In this document: piece after piece, positions 1 through 13,600 of the stretch
Layout: each line of letters begins with the position of its first letter
Numbering within the stretch: the stretch's first letter is position 1
Assembly (NCBI GenBank): GCA_025769875.1
Contig: JAGFNK010000016.1
Coordinates: 62,001-126,000 of the forward strand
Origin: Russula earlei
Lineage: Eukaryota; Basidiomycota; Agaricomycetes; Russulales; Russulaceae
Direction: 5' to 3'
DNA: 64,000 nucleotides
Notes under the pieces: model-generated
Database searches by the model: none
Told to the model about the DNA's origin: nothing
Seen by the model: the letters and a program-made list of their open reading frames with translations, nothing else
Made by a program: the position numbers and the translations under genes

Positions 1-353
1 CCAAATTTTAAATAAGAATGGTCTACTCATTACATGGCAATAATTGGCCAATGGGGATCAATTCCCCCAATGACAGAGACAGACCACACAGATCAAACTC
101 AATGCATTATGCATATAATGCATATGTGTCTCATATGTCAAGTAGTATTCTGACCTCTCAGGCTGCAGAGGTCATTTTGAAATGAAGATCTGAGCTTTAC
201 AATTTGTTACAATTTTACTCAAGCCAAATAATGTAGTTAGCATTCTTATAATTGAATCTTGTTTGTATTTTCCCACTAAGAACCAAGTCTGTGTTGAAGG
301 CAACTGGCTGTGGATGTCTAATGCCCTCATTGCAAATAACTCAAAAGGAATTG

Positions 354-400
354 TGTCAGAACTCACTGTTAAACAATCCAGTTCAAGAGCAAGGTAAGAG
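354..400 (-). repeat. LTR-A fragment (terminal ~47 bp)
   Basis: The + strand reads TGTCAGAACTCACTG and continues like the terminus of the complete LTR-A copies at 13743 and 38257, then diverges after about 47 bp. It is a broken LTR end in the same orientation as those two copies. No TSD can be assigned. Confidence 0.55.
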
Positions 401-1697
401 CTGGGAATGTTGATCCACATGTCAAGACCACTCATGAGAAGCTTTGTTCTTCTGAATGGGTCTTGAATCTCATAAAATAAAACCTGGAATTCAAACATTG
501 GCCCAAAGGTGATGGCAGCCTATCCAAGAACATCCTTGGTCATGATCCAATGGGGAGCAGAGACTGCCACAAGTGCAAGGCTCAAAATAGCAGTGTAGCA
601 AAGGGACATCAAATATTCAACAAAATGCATATAGGACAATATCCACCCTCTAGATCTTCATTTTCCAGGTGTAGCTCATTGGCTCTCTTGCAAGGCTGTC
701 CAGGGTAATTCTTTAGTATGTCATCACACAGTGTCCTGCTGTAAGGCAGCATCCCATTCCAGCCCTGCATCATTGCTCTTGACTCTCTTTCATTGCATAC
801 TGGTTCCACCTCTGCCACTCAGCCAGCTCTCAACCCTCTTTCATTGCATCACCTTGCCACAACCACTAAGATGTGCTCTACTGCCTTTCACCATCATCAC
901 CACAGTTGGATGCAAGGGCTCTGTGACCTGATGACATGTGATTTTCTTCATCATTGCTTCATGGACCCCTTGTATGCTACTCCTCAGTTTCTGTCTCACT
1001 ATGAATTTGGACTCTCTAGTTACTTGGCCTCTGACTCCATTTGTTCCCTTTGACTCACTTGTTACTGATCAGTTTCATTTACCTGAGTCAACTGTACTGT
1101 TTCAGATTTGTACTTACACCTTGTTTCCTAGCATCATTGCTCTGGCTCATCTTGTTTCACATCCATGTCTCACACTCCCAACTTGTGTCTTTCTGTCTCC
1201 TCAATCCCCCAATATCCCCCTCTCTCATAGTTCACATCTCATATATAAACATGCTAGTTATACCTCAGAAGAAGAGACCTGTTTTGTCCCTTCTTCTGTG
1301 TGTGTTTCCATGAACTCAGCAAACCACCACCTGCTGCATCTCTCAAAGTTCTCAACTCACCTTCAACCCACAACTCCTTTATCTTCACCTCTTGCCTTCT
1401 GGTCTTTCCCATCTTGCCTGCTCACCTTTTGCTCTAGTGCTTGGTAACTTTCTTGCTCCTCTTCCACTCTCTCTCTCCTCTTCTTGGTCTCAGCAGCATC
1501 ACAATCTCATATGCATGTCCCCAGACTCACTACACCACATACTCAGAATGTATCTTTACTACATTGTAGCTAGCTCAACTTGGGGGGTATATCAGATGAT
1601 TGTATTCAGCCTTCTAAGGTTCACGTGTAGCTAGGTATCTGGGCTTAGACTTTCTTGTTGTAGTTTGAATTCATATGAACAGGTTGCACATCCAATT
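401..1697. other. Unassigned decayed intergenic DNA
   Basis: No gene is recognised. The sequence is T/C-rich and CpG-poor, and its short open frames have low-complexity translations (Ser, Leu, His, Pro) without domain character. It resembles mutated repeat DNA and abuts an LTR-A copy at 1698. Confidence 0.5.
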
Positions 1698-2505
1698 TGT
1701 CATGAACCATTTCCTGGAGAGGGCCCTTGGAGGACCCTTCCTTATTAGAGGAAACCCAGCCACTATGATGCCACCCTGTTCACATGAGCAAAAGGGGTGA
1801 GTAGAGGTGTCCACAATATCACACACACATTGTCACACACAATTGATTCTAGGCACAATTGACATACAACAAGCCCTACTTAGTGGCAACCCTTCTAGCA
1901 ATATAAGACAGTATTATAGGCTTCTTAAAGACCCTTTAGGACAACCCAAAGTGCTCTACAAAAGACACTAATGAAGATACTATAGGCCCTATAACACATT
2001 ATTAGACTAACTCTAATAACCTTAGAACAAACTATAAGACAATACAAAGGACCTTAATAGAAGTATTTGGGTCGACTCTAAGGACCCTAATAGAACTATA
2101 TAAGGGGCCTTATAGGCAACATTACTCCACTGACAAATACCCCAAGTCCCCAAATGACCAGCCCTAAACTAACTAACAGTAAATCTCACAAGCATACCCC
2201 AACCTCTTACTCATCTGTCTATTGTGCTTGATAACAAGGTTATGACTTGTTCCCTATTCAGCAGTTCCCTTGTGGTATATAAGTGCTCAATAAAGTAACA
2301 GACTGTCTTCAGACTGTCCATTTGATTTGTGGCACTCCGCTTCCAAGGGTACTCCTTTGTGACCACCCTATCTAGTATAAGCTGGCTCTCTCCTTTCATG
2401 ATCACCTCTCACAGCCAGTACCAGTTCCCTTCTGGTACCTGCTACTTTTTTGGACCATGCGTTTCACCAACTTCATCTTAGAACTCAGTCAAGACAAGTT
2501 GATAG
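1698..2505 (+). repeat. LTR-A copy, 3'-truncated
   Basis: It begins TGTCATGAACC like the complete 962-bp copy at 15932 and follows it through the TATATAAG promoter box and AATAAA signal near 2278-2295. It loses similarity around 2500, before the terminal CTTGACA. Nearly every CpG in the 15932 copy is TpG or CpA here (for example CGCGCGCAC has become CACACACAC), so this is an old, strongly deaminated copy. No TSD is visible. Confidence 0.8.
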
Positions 2506-3296
2506 TAGAGAGGTGTTTGAAGAATGGACCAGTTCCTGTTGTAAAGAGTAAAGATCCCTGCAGTGGTCAAAGTGTTTGATGCTAAACAGGTTATGGCCAA
2601 TAGACCCTTCCTAGTACAACTTGGTCTGTTGAGAAGCTAGGGTAAGTTATAATGGGATAGACTAGGGCTGGTTCCACTAGCTATATGTGCTTAGGAGCTC
2701 TGTTACCCTAAGCAATGCAAAGAGAAAGTGGGTAGATAGAGGTTTGAAGGAGAAGAGCTCTTCTCAGTAGAGTGAAGAGAGACTCTTAGGGAAGGAAGGG
2801 GTTAGGTAGAGTAGATAGTAGATGGTGTGTGTGTGTGTGTGAAGAGTTGGTTAGATGGAGATGTGGATGTGGTTTGAGGATTAGGAGTGAAGTGGGTTGC
2901 AGTTGAATATGTTGGACAAGAGTAGGTTGGATTCTACAAGAGACCAAGTTTAGGGGCTTTGGTCTCAAAGTACTGAGCTTATATATACAGGAGAAGTGCA
3001 GCAATAGCTGCGCTTTGACTGTGCTACTAGTATAGTAGGAGTCATAATAAGTAGGAGTCATTGAAATGAAGCCATGAACAAGTCAGAATCAAGTAACTGT
3101 GCTGCACAGTAAAGTGCACAGCATTGCACAGTTGAAACTAAGAAGTGAATATAAATGGAAAGAGAACCAAACAAAGGGAAAGTAACAGCAATCCAGTGTT
3201 ACCTGGACATGTATGGATCACATGATAACACAGAGGGGATCACAAGACATAAGAGATCATGAGACCAGTAAGTAAAGGGATGTATGAAAGCAAGCA
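2506..3296. other. Unassigned decayed DNA with a GT microsatellite
   Basis: No gene is recognised. A short GT dinucleotide tract lies near 2825-2842. The stretch ends at the 8-bp target duplication of the first hAT element. Confidence 0.5.
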
Positions 3297-3304
3297 GTCC
3301 TGTC

Positions 3305-6300
3305 TAGTGCTGTTCTGGCCCTGGCTTGGCCTGAAAGCCCTGGCTTTGGCTCAGCTCGAGGCGGCTCCGGCTTTCTCAAATCCCAGGCCAAGCCAAAGCC
3401 ATCAAACCCAGCTTGGCTTGGCCTGGCTTGGCCTAGGCCGCAGCTTTTCTATGTAAAATATGAATTGTTCCAACAGGTCACCAATGGACGCTACGACACT
3501 ACCTCACTACTCAGACCAATACATAGTCTCTGTGTCTTCATCCTCAATCAGTAGCTCATCCCAAGAAAACCCCTCAACATCTGACTCCTCCTCAGCATCC
3601 TTCAAATTCCCTCCAGCCACATCTGCTAACTCTTCATTGTGTTCCTCCAATTCTGATGTTGATGACGGTGCGAGTTCTTGAAAGAGCAAGTCATGCTGGA
3701 TTGCACATTTGATGCACTGGAGGGCCTCCACAATGTCACCCTTGAGACAACTGCGGTGTTTTGATATTGTGATCCCCCCCTGCAGGAATGCATGCTCGCT
3801 TGAGACTGATGATGACATAATTGCAAGATAGTCCTGTGCAAGTGAACCCCACGCAGGATGATAGCATTGTGTATTGTACTATGAGATATTGTTAGCGTTG
3901 TCAGAGTGTTCAGTTTGAAAAATACTTACACCCCACCACTGGACTGCCATCCAGCCTTCTGGCACTTGCTCAGGGACATCTATATAGGCTTGGTAGTCAC
4001 GAAGCCATGGCCATTGAGGGTCATCTGGCACATCCACCCCTATATCTGCCACGTTATCTTCATCATCATCAAGCTCTTGCAGTAGGGCACGTGGGCCCTT
4101 GCTCTTTGTTGATAGTACTGGTCGTGTTGTTGTGGGACTGCTATGCAATCATAGCTACTGTTCTTTGAACTGAAAGTACTTAGCTCTGAAAATGTAAGAC
4201 AGGAACTGAGATATACCTCCTCCTCAACACATCTGAGGACGTCCTCCTGGAGCATGGTTGACCAATGCTTCTTGAAGTATCTGATTTTCTCCTTTGAATT
4301 AAGGACTAGACATATATCAGCAACACAAGGTGTAGGATAAGAGGTAATCATACTCATCGACATGATGTACGCCAGCGAAATTGGTTGTCTTCTCATAGTA
4401 ATTGTCAATCTTCTCACATGCAGCATGAAGGGCTGAGATGAATGGCTGAAATCTTGGACGGCCCATGCGACTGGTCCACACTCAGTGAAGAGCTTCCAAT
4501 GCAGGGATTGCATAATGGAGAGTCGGGACATTGTCAGATGAAAATGCCTGTTGAAGCATTATCGGCATGCTGAAGAATGTCAATGTTTGATTTAAATATA
4601 TAATGGCAGATGTACGCTTAGCAAGCCAAGGAAGATATTTAGCGCACACCCATTGCCTCACTTGTAAGCTTCAGTTTCGCATATCTTATCCCGTTTCACA
4701 GAGTCGTGTTCTTCCCAATGAAGCTCATCAACAAAGGCATCAATGCACTGTGGAAAAGAAATAAGGCAGAGAGATCTTCATTTGAAACTGGTTACTCACA
4801 TCCTTTTTTCTTTCTGCGCGATCAAGCATCAAATATGTTGATGACCACCACACCTTCATATCAAGTATAAGTTGAACTACAGACCTGTGATTTACCTTAT
4901 TCTGAATTGTTTTCCACATTTCTTTTTGCTTTGATGAGGAGCGTTCCTGATCAGAGGTAAGCAACGTCAATGTTCTCAGGCTCAGTATCAATACCTGCCT
5001 TGACAACAATTGCCCTTACCAGCCCCACCTCATTGCAGGATGTTCGGTATATGTGCATCTGGCTGCTTTGGATTGAAATGGGGTGACTTGCTGTATGTTG
5101 AGATGAGTGTTTGTGTTCCAGGTTGATGACATGTGCGAGACAGCTATTGTTTGTGAGTAAGTGAACACGGTAAGCTTGTGGACTAACTTACTTGATCTTT
5201 CTCTTACTCCAGTTGTAGTTCTTGCCTGTAGTTGTCTTCAATCGTGCAGCGAATTCCTTCATCATTGTTGTATTGTTGCTCGCGTTATTGCAGGTGACAT
5301 GGCCAACCTTGGTAGAGGATAAGCACGATCGGAGCATGATAGCAATGATACACTTACCTTATGCTCAATTCCAACATGTCTAACAATCTTGAATAGAGCT
5401 TGACCAAGCCGTTCACCATTGTGTGCGTTGTTGAGTTGGGAGAAACCAATCAGAGCACTCTTGAGTTCCCATTTGCAAGGGGCCTGGCTCCTCGATCCAG
5501 TGTGCTGTGACCGCAAAGTAGCTGTCTGTGTTCCCCGCCTGCCATGCATCACATGTCAAGCTAGCTTTGCCTTGAACGGTAGGACCCTGTAAAACAATGA
5601 GAAATGAACAAAAGTGCCAGAGATCACATACTTTGAGCTGGGATTTCAATGTCGTAAGGTGGTTCTTGAACATGCGCATAATTTCTGCCCGGGTTGCCTT
5701 CCGACCTGGAATCCTCACCCCATCCATTGTCCATGAAGCAATGTCAATCATCTCCATGAACTTGGGATGTTCAAGGGCTTGGATCGGCTAGGAATGAAGA
5801 CAATGAGATGAGAGAATGAGTTGTAAAAAGAATTACTTACCTGATCTGTCGCCACGAGCCACTCTATTGCTGCTTGATGGAACAGCTTGTTGGAGTAAGG
5901 GATGAAAAGCTTCTTCTCTCTAAGGTTGCGATCCAGTGTGCATGTAGCCTCTTCTGCGGCTGCCTTCCACTTTTTGACATCCCCAGGAAGCTTAGACTCA
6001 AAGTTGGCACCCTTTGCCCAGTTGCGATATTTGCTCTGAACAGAAGAAGTTTCAGAAATCAAAAAAACTTGTGAAAACCACGTACTGCATGACTCACTTC
6101 AAGATGGCGTCATAATGTCATGACTTCGTCGACAGGGCTCTTGTTGGCCCTGTACATCTCACATCAATATACATGATGAGATTTTAAAGCAAGAACTCAC
6201 GGGCAAAGTTTGCATGCCTTTTTTGCCTTCCCATTCACATCTTTGTCAACAGCAGGACGAATGAAGTGATCAACATCTTGTCGCTTATCTTCACACGTAG

Positions 6301-7159
6301 ACGTATTGTTGTTAATGAACTGAACATCAACATCAATGAGGAGGCCATTGGCATCGGTCACATGTGGATTGCCCAGTGTCACACTTTTCCTCTTTGCCTG
6401 TGCCATAGTTGTGATTGCATGCTTCTTTTTGGCTGTAAAGGATGTACTTGTGGATTAGAAAGTACTCATTGGAGGCAAAAGAAAAGACATACATGGAACT
6501 GACAGGTCAACAATTTCATCTTCACCGTTGCTGTCATTGATGGACAAGTTGCTACGCTTGTTTCGGGGAGACAACCCCACACTGACTGAGGATGGTGCAT
6601 GTAAATCAATATCCGGTGTTGAAGGTGCAGGAGGAGGGTTGTTCTTGTTGGCTTGTTGTGAGTGAGACTCCTGAACAGCTTTGCGCTGGAAGGAAAGTTG
6701 AGGGGCCTCAGTGTTGGCAGTGTCCTTGAGCTTTGCGGTGGGATTGACAGTCCATACTGGGCGAGTGGACACTGTCAACGCAGAAGGGGAGGAGAGCATG
6801 CAAAAATGAGCATTGGGCACAATGAAATATAGACCACCCAAGGCTTACCTTGTACATGCACTTGAGCAAAAAGGAAGGTTGAGAGGGAGGCACAGATACG
6901 ACGATGAAAAATGATGCAGATGCGACAATGAAAATTGACAGGGAACAATGGTGTGTCCATCAAAAGTTGTTGATAAATTAAAGTTTGATGATTACCCCAA
7001 ATGATCCAAGCCGGGGCTTGGATGGCCTGGCTCCAGCTTTTCAAATCCCAGGCTGGGCCAAAGCCCTCAAAAGCCGTCACTTTGGCCTGGCTCAGCCTGG
7101 CCTATTTTGGCTTGGCTTGGCCCGGCTCGCGGCCTGAGGCTGGGCCATGCACAGCACTA
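3305..7159 (-). mobile_element. hAT DNA transposon 1 (3,855 bp, TSD GTCCTGTC)
   Basis: The element is flanked by a perfect 8-bp duplication, GTCCTGTC at 3297-3304 and 7160-7167, the size diagnostic of hAT. Its ends are inverted (TAGTGCTGT at the left, its complement at the right). About 130 bp inside each end is packed with GGCTTGG/CCAAGCC subterminal motifs, the typical transposase-binding arrangement of hAT elements. The interior encodes a minus-strand hAT transposase. The perfect TSD says the ends were never rearranged after insertion. Confidence 0.93.
3507..6841 (-). pseudogene. hAT transposase of element 1, probably inactive
   Basis: The transposase is read in pieces across several frames, partly because of introns. 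From N to C: an acidic/basic leader (6455-6841), a Cys-containing BED-like segment (6197-6406), helical segments (5413-6062), the RNase-H-like core with first catalytic Asp in SLTCDAW (about 5500-5552), the second catalytic block near 5270-5300, and the C-terminal hAT dimerisation region with the third acid in SSVSSEHAF (3740-3818). The second block reads TCNNASNN where active relatives have C-D-N-A-S, so a catalytic Asp is Asn. Exact exons were not resolved. The family call is firm; inactivity is an inference from the missing Asp and broken frames. Confidence 0.85.
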
Positions 7160-7334
7160 GTCCTGTCCGTAGCACAAAGGTAAGAAGTAAACATAAAGGG
7201 AAAATGTTGTAACACTGTAAAGTGAGTTGCAAGCTTGGGCATGGACCAGGCCAATCTGGCAAATGCTGACCAAGCATCACTCACACTCACCGCATGAGAC
7301 AAGTCAAGGCCAACAGTCAAACCATAGGCATGTG

Positions 7335-10300
7335 TAAGGTGTGAAATGGGTAACCCCTGGGTAAATTTTCCTGAACCCCTACCTGTACCCGTGAACACCA
7401 TACCCTTACAGATAAAGGGTACGGTTTCACCATACATTGCTCGGGTTCACTGTTACTGGTACGGGTTCTATAATAACCGCGGTATGTAAGAAAAAACTGC
7501 GGGTTTCACATATGTATCACTAGCTAGTAAAATGAAAGAAGTACGTAATATAACTAATCAAGTGAAATGTTCTTTTTCGATGACACTGCAGCCAACACAT
7601 CATCAAACACAAGGAGACTGCAATGGGCCCAGGAACCAAAGCAGAGAAAAGCTCGAATTGAACCCAATGAGAGATTATTGCGGATGAATGGGAGAAGGTG
7701 ACAACCTTGTGAAAAAACCCGTTCAACAGCTGTCAAGGTGGCAGGGATACTGAGATAATCCAAAGCCATACAATGAAGGCTTGGATATACGAAATGGTTG
7801 TTGTACCACCACTTCAGTGGATCTTTGACGTTTTCGACAGGGAGGCTCAAGTAGGCCTGGACCTTGTTCTGGCGGAGTTGGGTAGTGACAGAGAGATTAC
7901 CAAATGATGTGTATGCTTCTTTTGTTTGGGCCGAGTCTCGGTCCAGGTCATCAGTGGTAGGCTTCTCATACTTCGTGTATTCATCATAAACAAGGTTCTC
8001 CGCCACCTCAATCCATTCACCTTCCAAATTCTGGTTGTGAAAATATTCGAGTTTCATGCCAGGGTGTAGAACCATAGCGATGCAGTACGCAATAGAATCG
8101 TCGGTGAGGGAGTAGTAACGGTTCATTTTCTTGCATGCAAGCTTCATGGCTTCAATGAGAGCAGCTGGGAACTCTTTCCCTGTCTTTGGGTTGAGATGGC
8201 TGGTAAGCCGATCAATTGCGGGAATGATGGCAGTGACTCCCGCGGAGTCTTGTGAAAAGAAGATAGTCACGTTCTTGAATTGCTTTGGGGAGATATTAGG
8301 AATTAATTCAATTAAGTAAAAATATGACTTACCTGTAGTACCAAGACAAGATCTTCAACAATAACCCACTCTTCATCATCAAGCTCATACTTCTGAAGCT
8401 TGAGGACCTTGTTGGCCATCATTGCATCAATAACCTCACGATATTTCGTTGCAAAACGAAGCATGTAGTACGTCGAATTCCAGCGTGTCACAACATCACA
8501 CGGCATGAGGCGCCCCTTGAGTCCGAGCTCCTTGCAACACTTGCGCCACTTTGGGAGAGTGATAGTTGTTGAGTGAATGATAGCAAATGACAGACGACGA
8601 AGCTATTGAATCAAGATCAGTGGTTACTCCAAGTCCCATGGAACAACTAAGATAGTACATACCTTTGTCACGATTTGACGAACAGTAGCTGTAGTTTCCA
8701 TGATCTCTTCCTTCTTCTCCTTGTCTAGGTTCTCAAGTTCATCAATACCATCATCATCATTATCCTCATCTGGTACATCCTATCTGTCTTCATCTTCATC
8801 CTCATCCTCATCCTCATCTTTGTCTTCATCCTCATCTTCTTCATCGAGTGCACCATCTTCACCAATGTCATCATTGTTATCAGATATGCCAGCTAATGCA
8901 GCGTTGAATGGGCTGAGGAGGGCTTTGGCCGAGAGATGCAGAGTGTGATTGAAACAGCGGATGCAGTTTTGTCCATCAAAAGAGTTCTCCATCGTTGTGA
9001 GAGCTTTGGTCTGCGTGTCGTTCACAGATCCATTGTCAGCATTTATGGCCAGCATACGATCTTGGAGTCCAAACGTTTCGAGCATCTTCTGAAAGGCCTT
9101 TGCCAAAGCTGTACCTGTATGAGATTCTGGAACCTCAATGATATCGAGTAAGAAAGCTAGCATGGCACCTTGATGCTCAAGGTGTACAGTCCAGGCAACA
9201 AACGCACGGTGGTTGGTTGAAGTCCAACAATCAGTCATGAAGTGAATGCGACCTGGGTGTTCTCACAGTAGTTTGCTTATCCGTTCACGGCACTTGATGT
9301 ATGCGGCCTTGACATCACGTTGAACCATGTTTGGACATGGAACTTTATGGTTGGGGTGCCCAGTCTTGAAAATATTGATGAGCTTGGGATCAGAGACAAT
9401 TTGTGGAGGATGGTTGCATTCTGCCACCCATTTTGCAATGTGCATGCTGTTCAACATGTTTAGAATAGAGCATTTAGCTGATAATAAGTACTACTTACCG
9501 AAATTCTGTGTTCATGTGTGCTCAATGTGAGTACGTGACAGGCTGCTGTCCTTGGCGGGCAAATGCTGCAAATATGTTGCCAGTGCGGCCTTCACTAGCA
9601 GCCTCGCCCTTCATAGCTGCATTCACCACGTCCTCACCAAAGCATCGGATGGTGTGGTGCTTGAGATTCACAGTTGAAGATTTGTCACCCTTATCTTGAT
9701 AGCGCCGAACGCCTTTCGAGCCTGTCTTGCAATGTTTTGACAAACAGGTGAAGAAGTGGGAGACATGGTTTTTGTGAATTTGAATAGAGATGTCGGGCTT
9801 GAAAAACATGTAGATGGGGGACTGCCATGACTTCTTTGCGTCTTCTAGTGTCCAAGTAAGCAAAAGAGGTAAAAAATGATAATGAAACGACATACAGAGG
9901 TCTTTTTCAAGCTCCTCATTATCTGATTCAATCTCAATAGCATCACCGGTTGCACCGTTGCTGCTGATACTCATATGATCATCCATCATCAGTGCTTGCT
10001 CCGCTTCTTGTTTGCTTTCGACAGGTGTGGAGGTGGCATTGGATGCCACATGCTTTGCGTGCTTGAGAGACTGGGTGATTGCCTTCGAGCCATTTGTGAT
10101 GCTACGTTTGACTCCACGCTGGAGTGCCTTGGTGCTCGACTTGACTGCACTGGCAAAGGAAGAGGTCGATGCTGAAGTCTGCTGTGAAGAGCATGATGAC
10201 TTTGCTGAGGACTTTGACCCCAAATTGTGAGGCATGAGCAACAAGTGAGATGTTGAAGATAATTTGCTCACCTTTATATGATCCAGCCAGATCTTGATGA

Positions 10301-10629
10301 ACTGACCCTTCTGACCTGTGTCATATGACTTTGCAAACATGGCACTAAGTGCCGTCTTTGCATAAAGGGAGGCAGCCACTGAGTCCGAGTTGCGCTCACC
10401 AGTTTTCTCACGATTGTGATCAACAATCGCTTCCATTTGGGCTGGTCCCAAGCCTGTGCAAGCTGTCACCCTGTGGCAGGAGACTTTTGAATAGTGCTTT
10501 CAATACCCATAAACCCGGCCGATAAGGGTGTGGTGTTGTGCGGGTGTGACAAATTTAAAACCATACCCGTACCTGCACCTACCCATGACCAAATTGTCAC
10601 GGTGTCACCCATACATGAGTCACACCTTA
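7335..10629 (-). mobile_element. hAT DNA transposon 2 (3,295 bp, TSD GGCATGTG)
   Basis: A perfect 8-bp target duplication GGCATGTG lies at 7327-7334 and 10630-10637. The inverted ends begin TAAGGTGTGA. Subterminal regions on both sides carry repeated ACGGGTA/TACCCGT-like motifs. The element encodes its own minus-strand transposase. It lies only 167 bp from element 1, in the same orientation, but its ends differ, so it is a separate hAT family. Confidence 0.93.
7554..10469 (-). pseudogene. hAT transposase of element 2, near-intact
   Basis: In order: a Ser/Thr-rich N-terminus (9920-10469), a BED-type zinc finger with Cys pair and His pair (about 9640-9800), a linker (9263-9457), and the catalytic core with Asp in FMTDCWTS (about 9220-9240) and Asp in NADNGS (about 9025-9045). 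The C-terminal part (7554-8270) holds the third acid in TAVERVFSQG and the dimerisation helix pair. All three catalytic acids are present. Reading is interrupted by introns and by one in-frame TGA at 9263-9265 just before the EHPGRIHF segment. CGA-to-TGA deamination would explain that stop. Apart from it the protein looks functional. Confidence 0.87.
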
Positions 10630-10637
10630 GGCATGTG

Positions 10638-13600
10638 GCCCATTAATTTTCTCCCTCCATCACACCATGCACACAAATGCCTCTATACCCTCTGTTGTCA
10701 GCCTTTGACACACACACCCTCTCCTCCACCTCCGGGCCCACTATTACTCACACTGAATTGCACACCCACCTGCCACTGCCTCATCAGGCATAAGGCTACA
10801 ATGCCCAAGACCTGGCCAACTGCCCCTGCATGGCACCTCTGCCTCACTGACTAGTGCCCACTTGTTGCTGCCAGTAGCACCCCGTATACCCTTTTACAGT
10901 ATTTACCTGCTCTCTCTGACCTGAACTTACCATACTTACTTCCCCAAAAGCTTTCACTACCACCATTTCAAGTCTAGTTTTGTTACACATGTCACCACAA
11001 CACTGCAATTTCCAAAAAGCATATACACTCATACCCAACTCCCATGTACATACTATATCTCATTAGAATCATGTTGACCCTTTTTTGTCTTAGGATTGTG
11101 CAACAACACCTCACATTCAATGAGACATAGAAACCCAAACATTTCAGAATACTTTTACCCCTTTCTTTAGTTCAACTGCCTTGGACTATTCTCAATTCAG
11201 TACAATACTGTCTTGCTCCACCCCTGGCCATCCATGTATTTAACCCACCTTCATCTTGAGGACGAGAAAACAACAACAACTACCAGGTGAATTCACTGAG
11301 AGCACACTGGCTTTTTCCCTCTTTATTTTGTGTGACCTCTTTTGCCTCCCTCCCTTGTCTTCCCTTTCATCCAATCGACTGGTGTGTGCTGCTGTTTCCC
11401 ATCAGGAAGTTTTCCATCTTTCAAAAGCCAGGAACTCACCCCCTGGACACCTCAAGTGTTGCTTGTCCCCACTGCTCCAGCTTTAGTCTGATTAGTCACT
11501 GCCATCATGACAACACCCCATGGAAGGAGCAGCAGCCACCACCATGCCATCATCACAGGAGGAGCTGCCAACACCAACAGCACACTGCATGCCACCTCCC
11601 ACAAATGCCACCCCTGCACAAGCCACCCCCACACAGCTGCCATTGCATTCAGACATTTGACCAAGGATAGTCAAAATTTCAAGCCCCTGGGAGGTGTAAG
11701 GTAACCATGTCACTAGACTCAGAATCATGTGTGGAAATGCAACATGACACCATGAGACTGATGCCTCCTCTCCCTTGCCTCAGCTCCCTCCTATTGCTTG
11801 CCATCAACTGCACACACATGCGCATGCCACCTCCCTTGCACCCAATGTCAAGCCCTCACCACCAACCATGCATACATGACATGCATGTGAGACACATTTG
11901 TGTTCCAGGCCATTCACCACCACCTTGCCTGGCCTTGAACTCCCTTTCACCATCTTAAACTCCTTTCACCATTTCCTCTCCCTTTCATGCCTTTCATCTC
12001 TAGTACCTCCTTTCTTGTATATAAAACACCCTAGCTACTCTGTAGTAGGATAGTCAACTCAGAAGAATAAGATTCCCTTGCTTCCATCTATCTGCCTCTG
12101 TGAAGAACTTGAATGACTGCATGCATGCCCACTTGCTCCTCTGTCCCCCTCTCCTCTCTCTTCTCTTGGGACTGGTCAGCCCCACACTTACTCACTCAAG
12201 TGTCCCCAACATGCTTCACAGGGGTGGTGACAACAATGTCACTGTCACAACAGCAACCTCAATACAATGGCCTTGACCACATCTGCGACCATGGAATGGC
12301 ACAAGCAGCCACCATGAGTTTTCCCACATGCAGTCATTCTCACATGTTGACCAGGTGCATATTTGATATCTACATGACAGTTTACTTCTATGTTCCATGT
12401 TTTTATTGCTCTGAGGCCTGGTCCAGAAGACCACAAATGAACCACAAACCAGACCAGACTGTAACCGACATGACCAGACCTTTGGTCCTGGTTACATGTG
12501 GTTTGTGATGTAATCAGTCTATGGTCCATACACATTATTAGTATTACTATAACCATATTGACTGGTTTCAACCAGCTGTGAACCAATCCTGTAGTTCACT
12601 CACAGGGGAGTCAGCTATCATACTGTTCTGATGTAGTACATGTACACAATAAACTGAGAGCAAGGTCATGCCCCAGAGTGATGCTTGATGTCTCGGATGT
12701 GTGGGCACAAGAGGGGGCATGTATGCACCCATGTGTGTGATTTCTCAAGGAGAAGAGAGAGAAGGTCTTGAAGGAGAAGTGAGAGTGCATGAGGAAGTCG
12801 AGATGTTCTCAGGCAGATGAGGAAGTTAACACAAATATGAGAAAACTAGAATTGTTCATTCAATTTACTCCTTGACAAGACCATAGCTACTGGTCCTTAA
12901 GTAGCATATGATAAACTAAACAGAGATCCTACTCCTCTGACTGCGAGTCCATGAGCACAGGGCAGTGTGGCAATGATGCAGGGGCAAGACACTGTGGGTA
13001 GCGAGCCCTTGGTTCAAGTGGCGATGACAACATGAGTGCGTCATCCAGATTCATGCATAGACACATGATAGAGGCAAGGATGATGGTTGGAAGACAATGA
13101 CAGAAGGGAAAGAGTGGGATGAAAGGGAGTTGACAACAGGCAAGAGCACAATGATGATGGGATGGAAGTTTGACGCAAACAAAGCAGACTAGTGGTGTCA
13201 CATGTGGTGTTCATTTGTAGTGTTCAAAGGGCATTAACAAACTTTGGCTTTGTTTGCATATCATGTGGTTGTGTGACAAGTTGCTGGGTGAGTTTTTCTT
13301 TTTTGGATAGCACTTTATTAGGTAGTTACAGGTACAGGCTACCTTAATAAGTGTGAGATAGTGGGAGAAAATAAATTCAGCCCTATCTGACTTGCTGTAG
13401 CCAGTATGGGGACCAGATGTGAGGAATGAAATGCATTTATGCACGCTCAGGGTTGCCAGTATGGGGGCAGTGTGGGACTCAGGATACACTGTTAGATGGC
13501 CAAACTTACCAGAGCCTCCTACCCACTAAAACCTCATGGGTTGAAGATCCAATCATTTGGGAGGTCCATTGTTTTCTAAGGATGTGTTCCCAGGTGTCCC

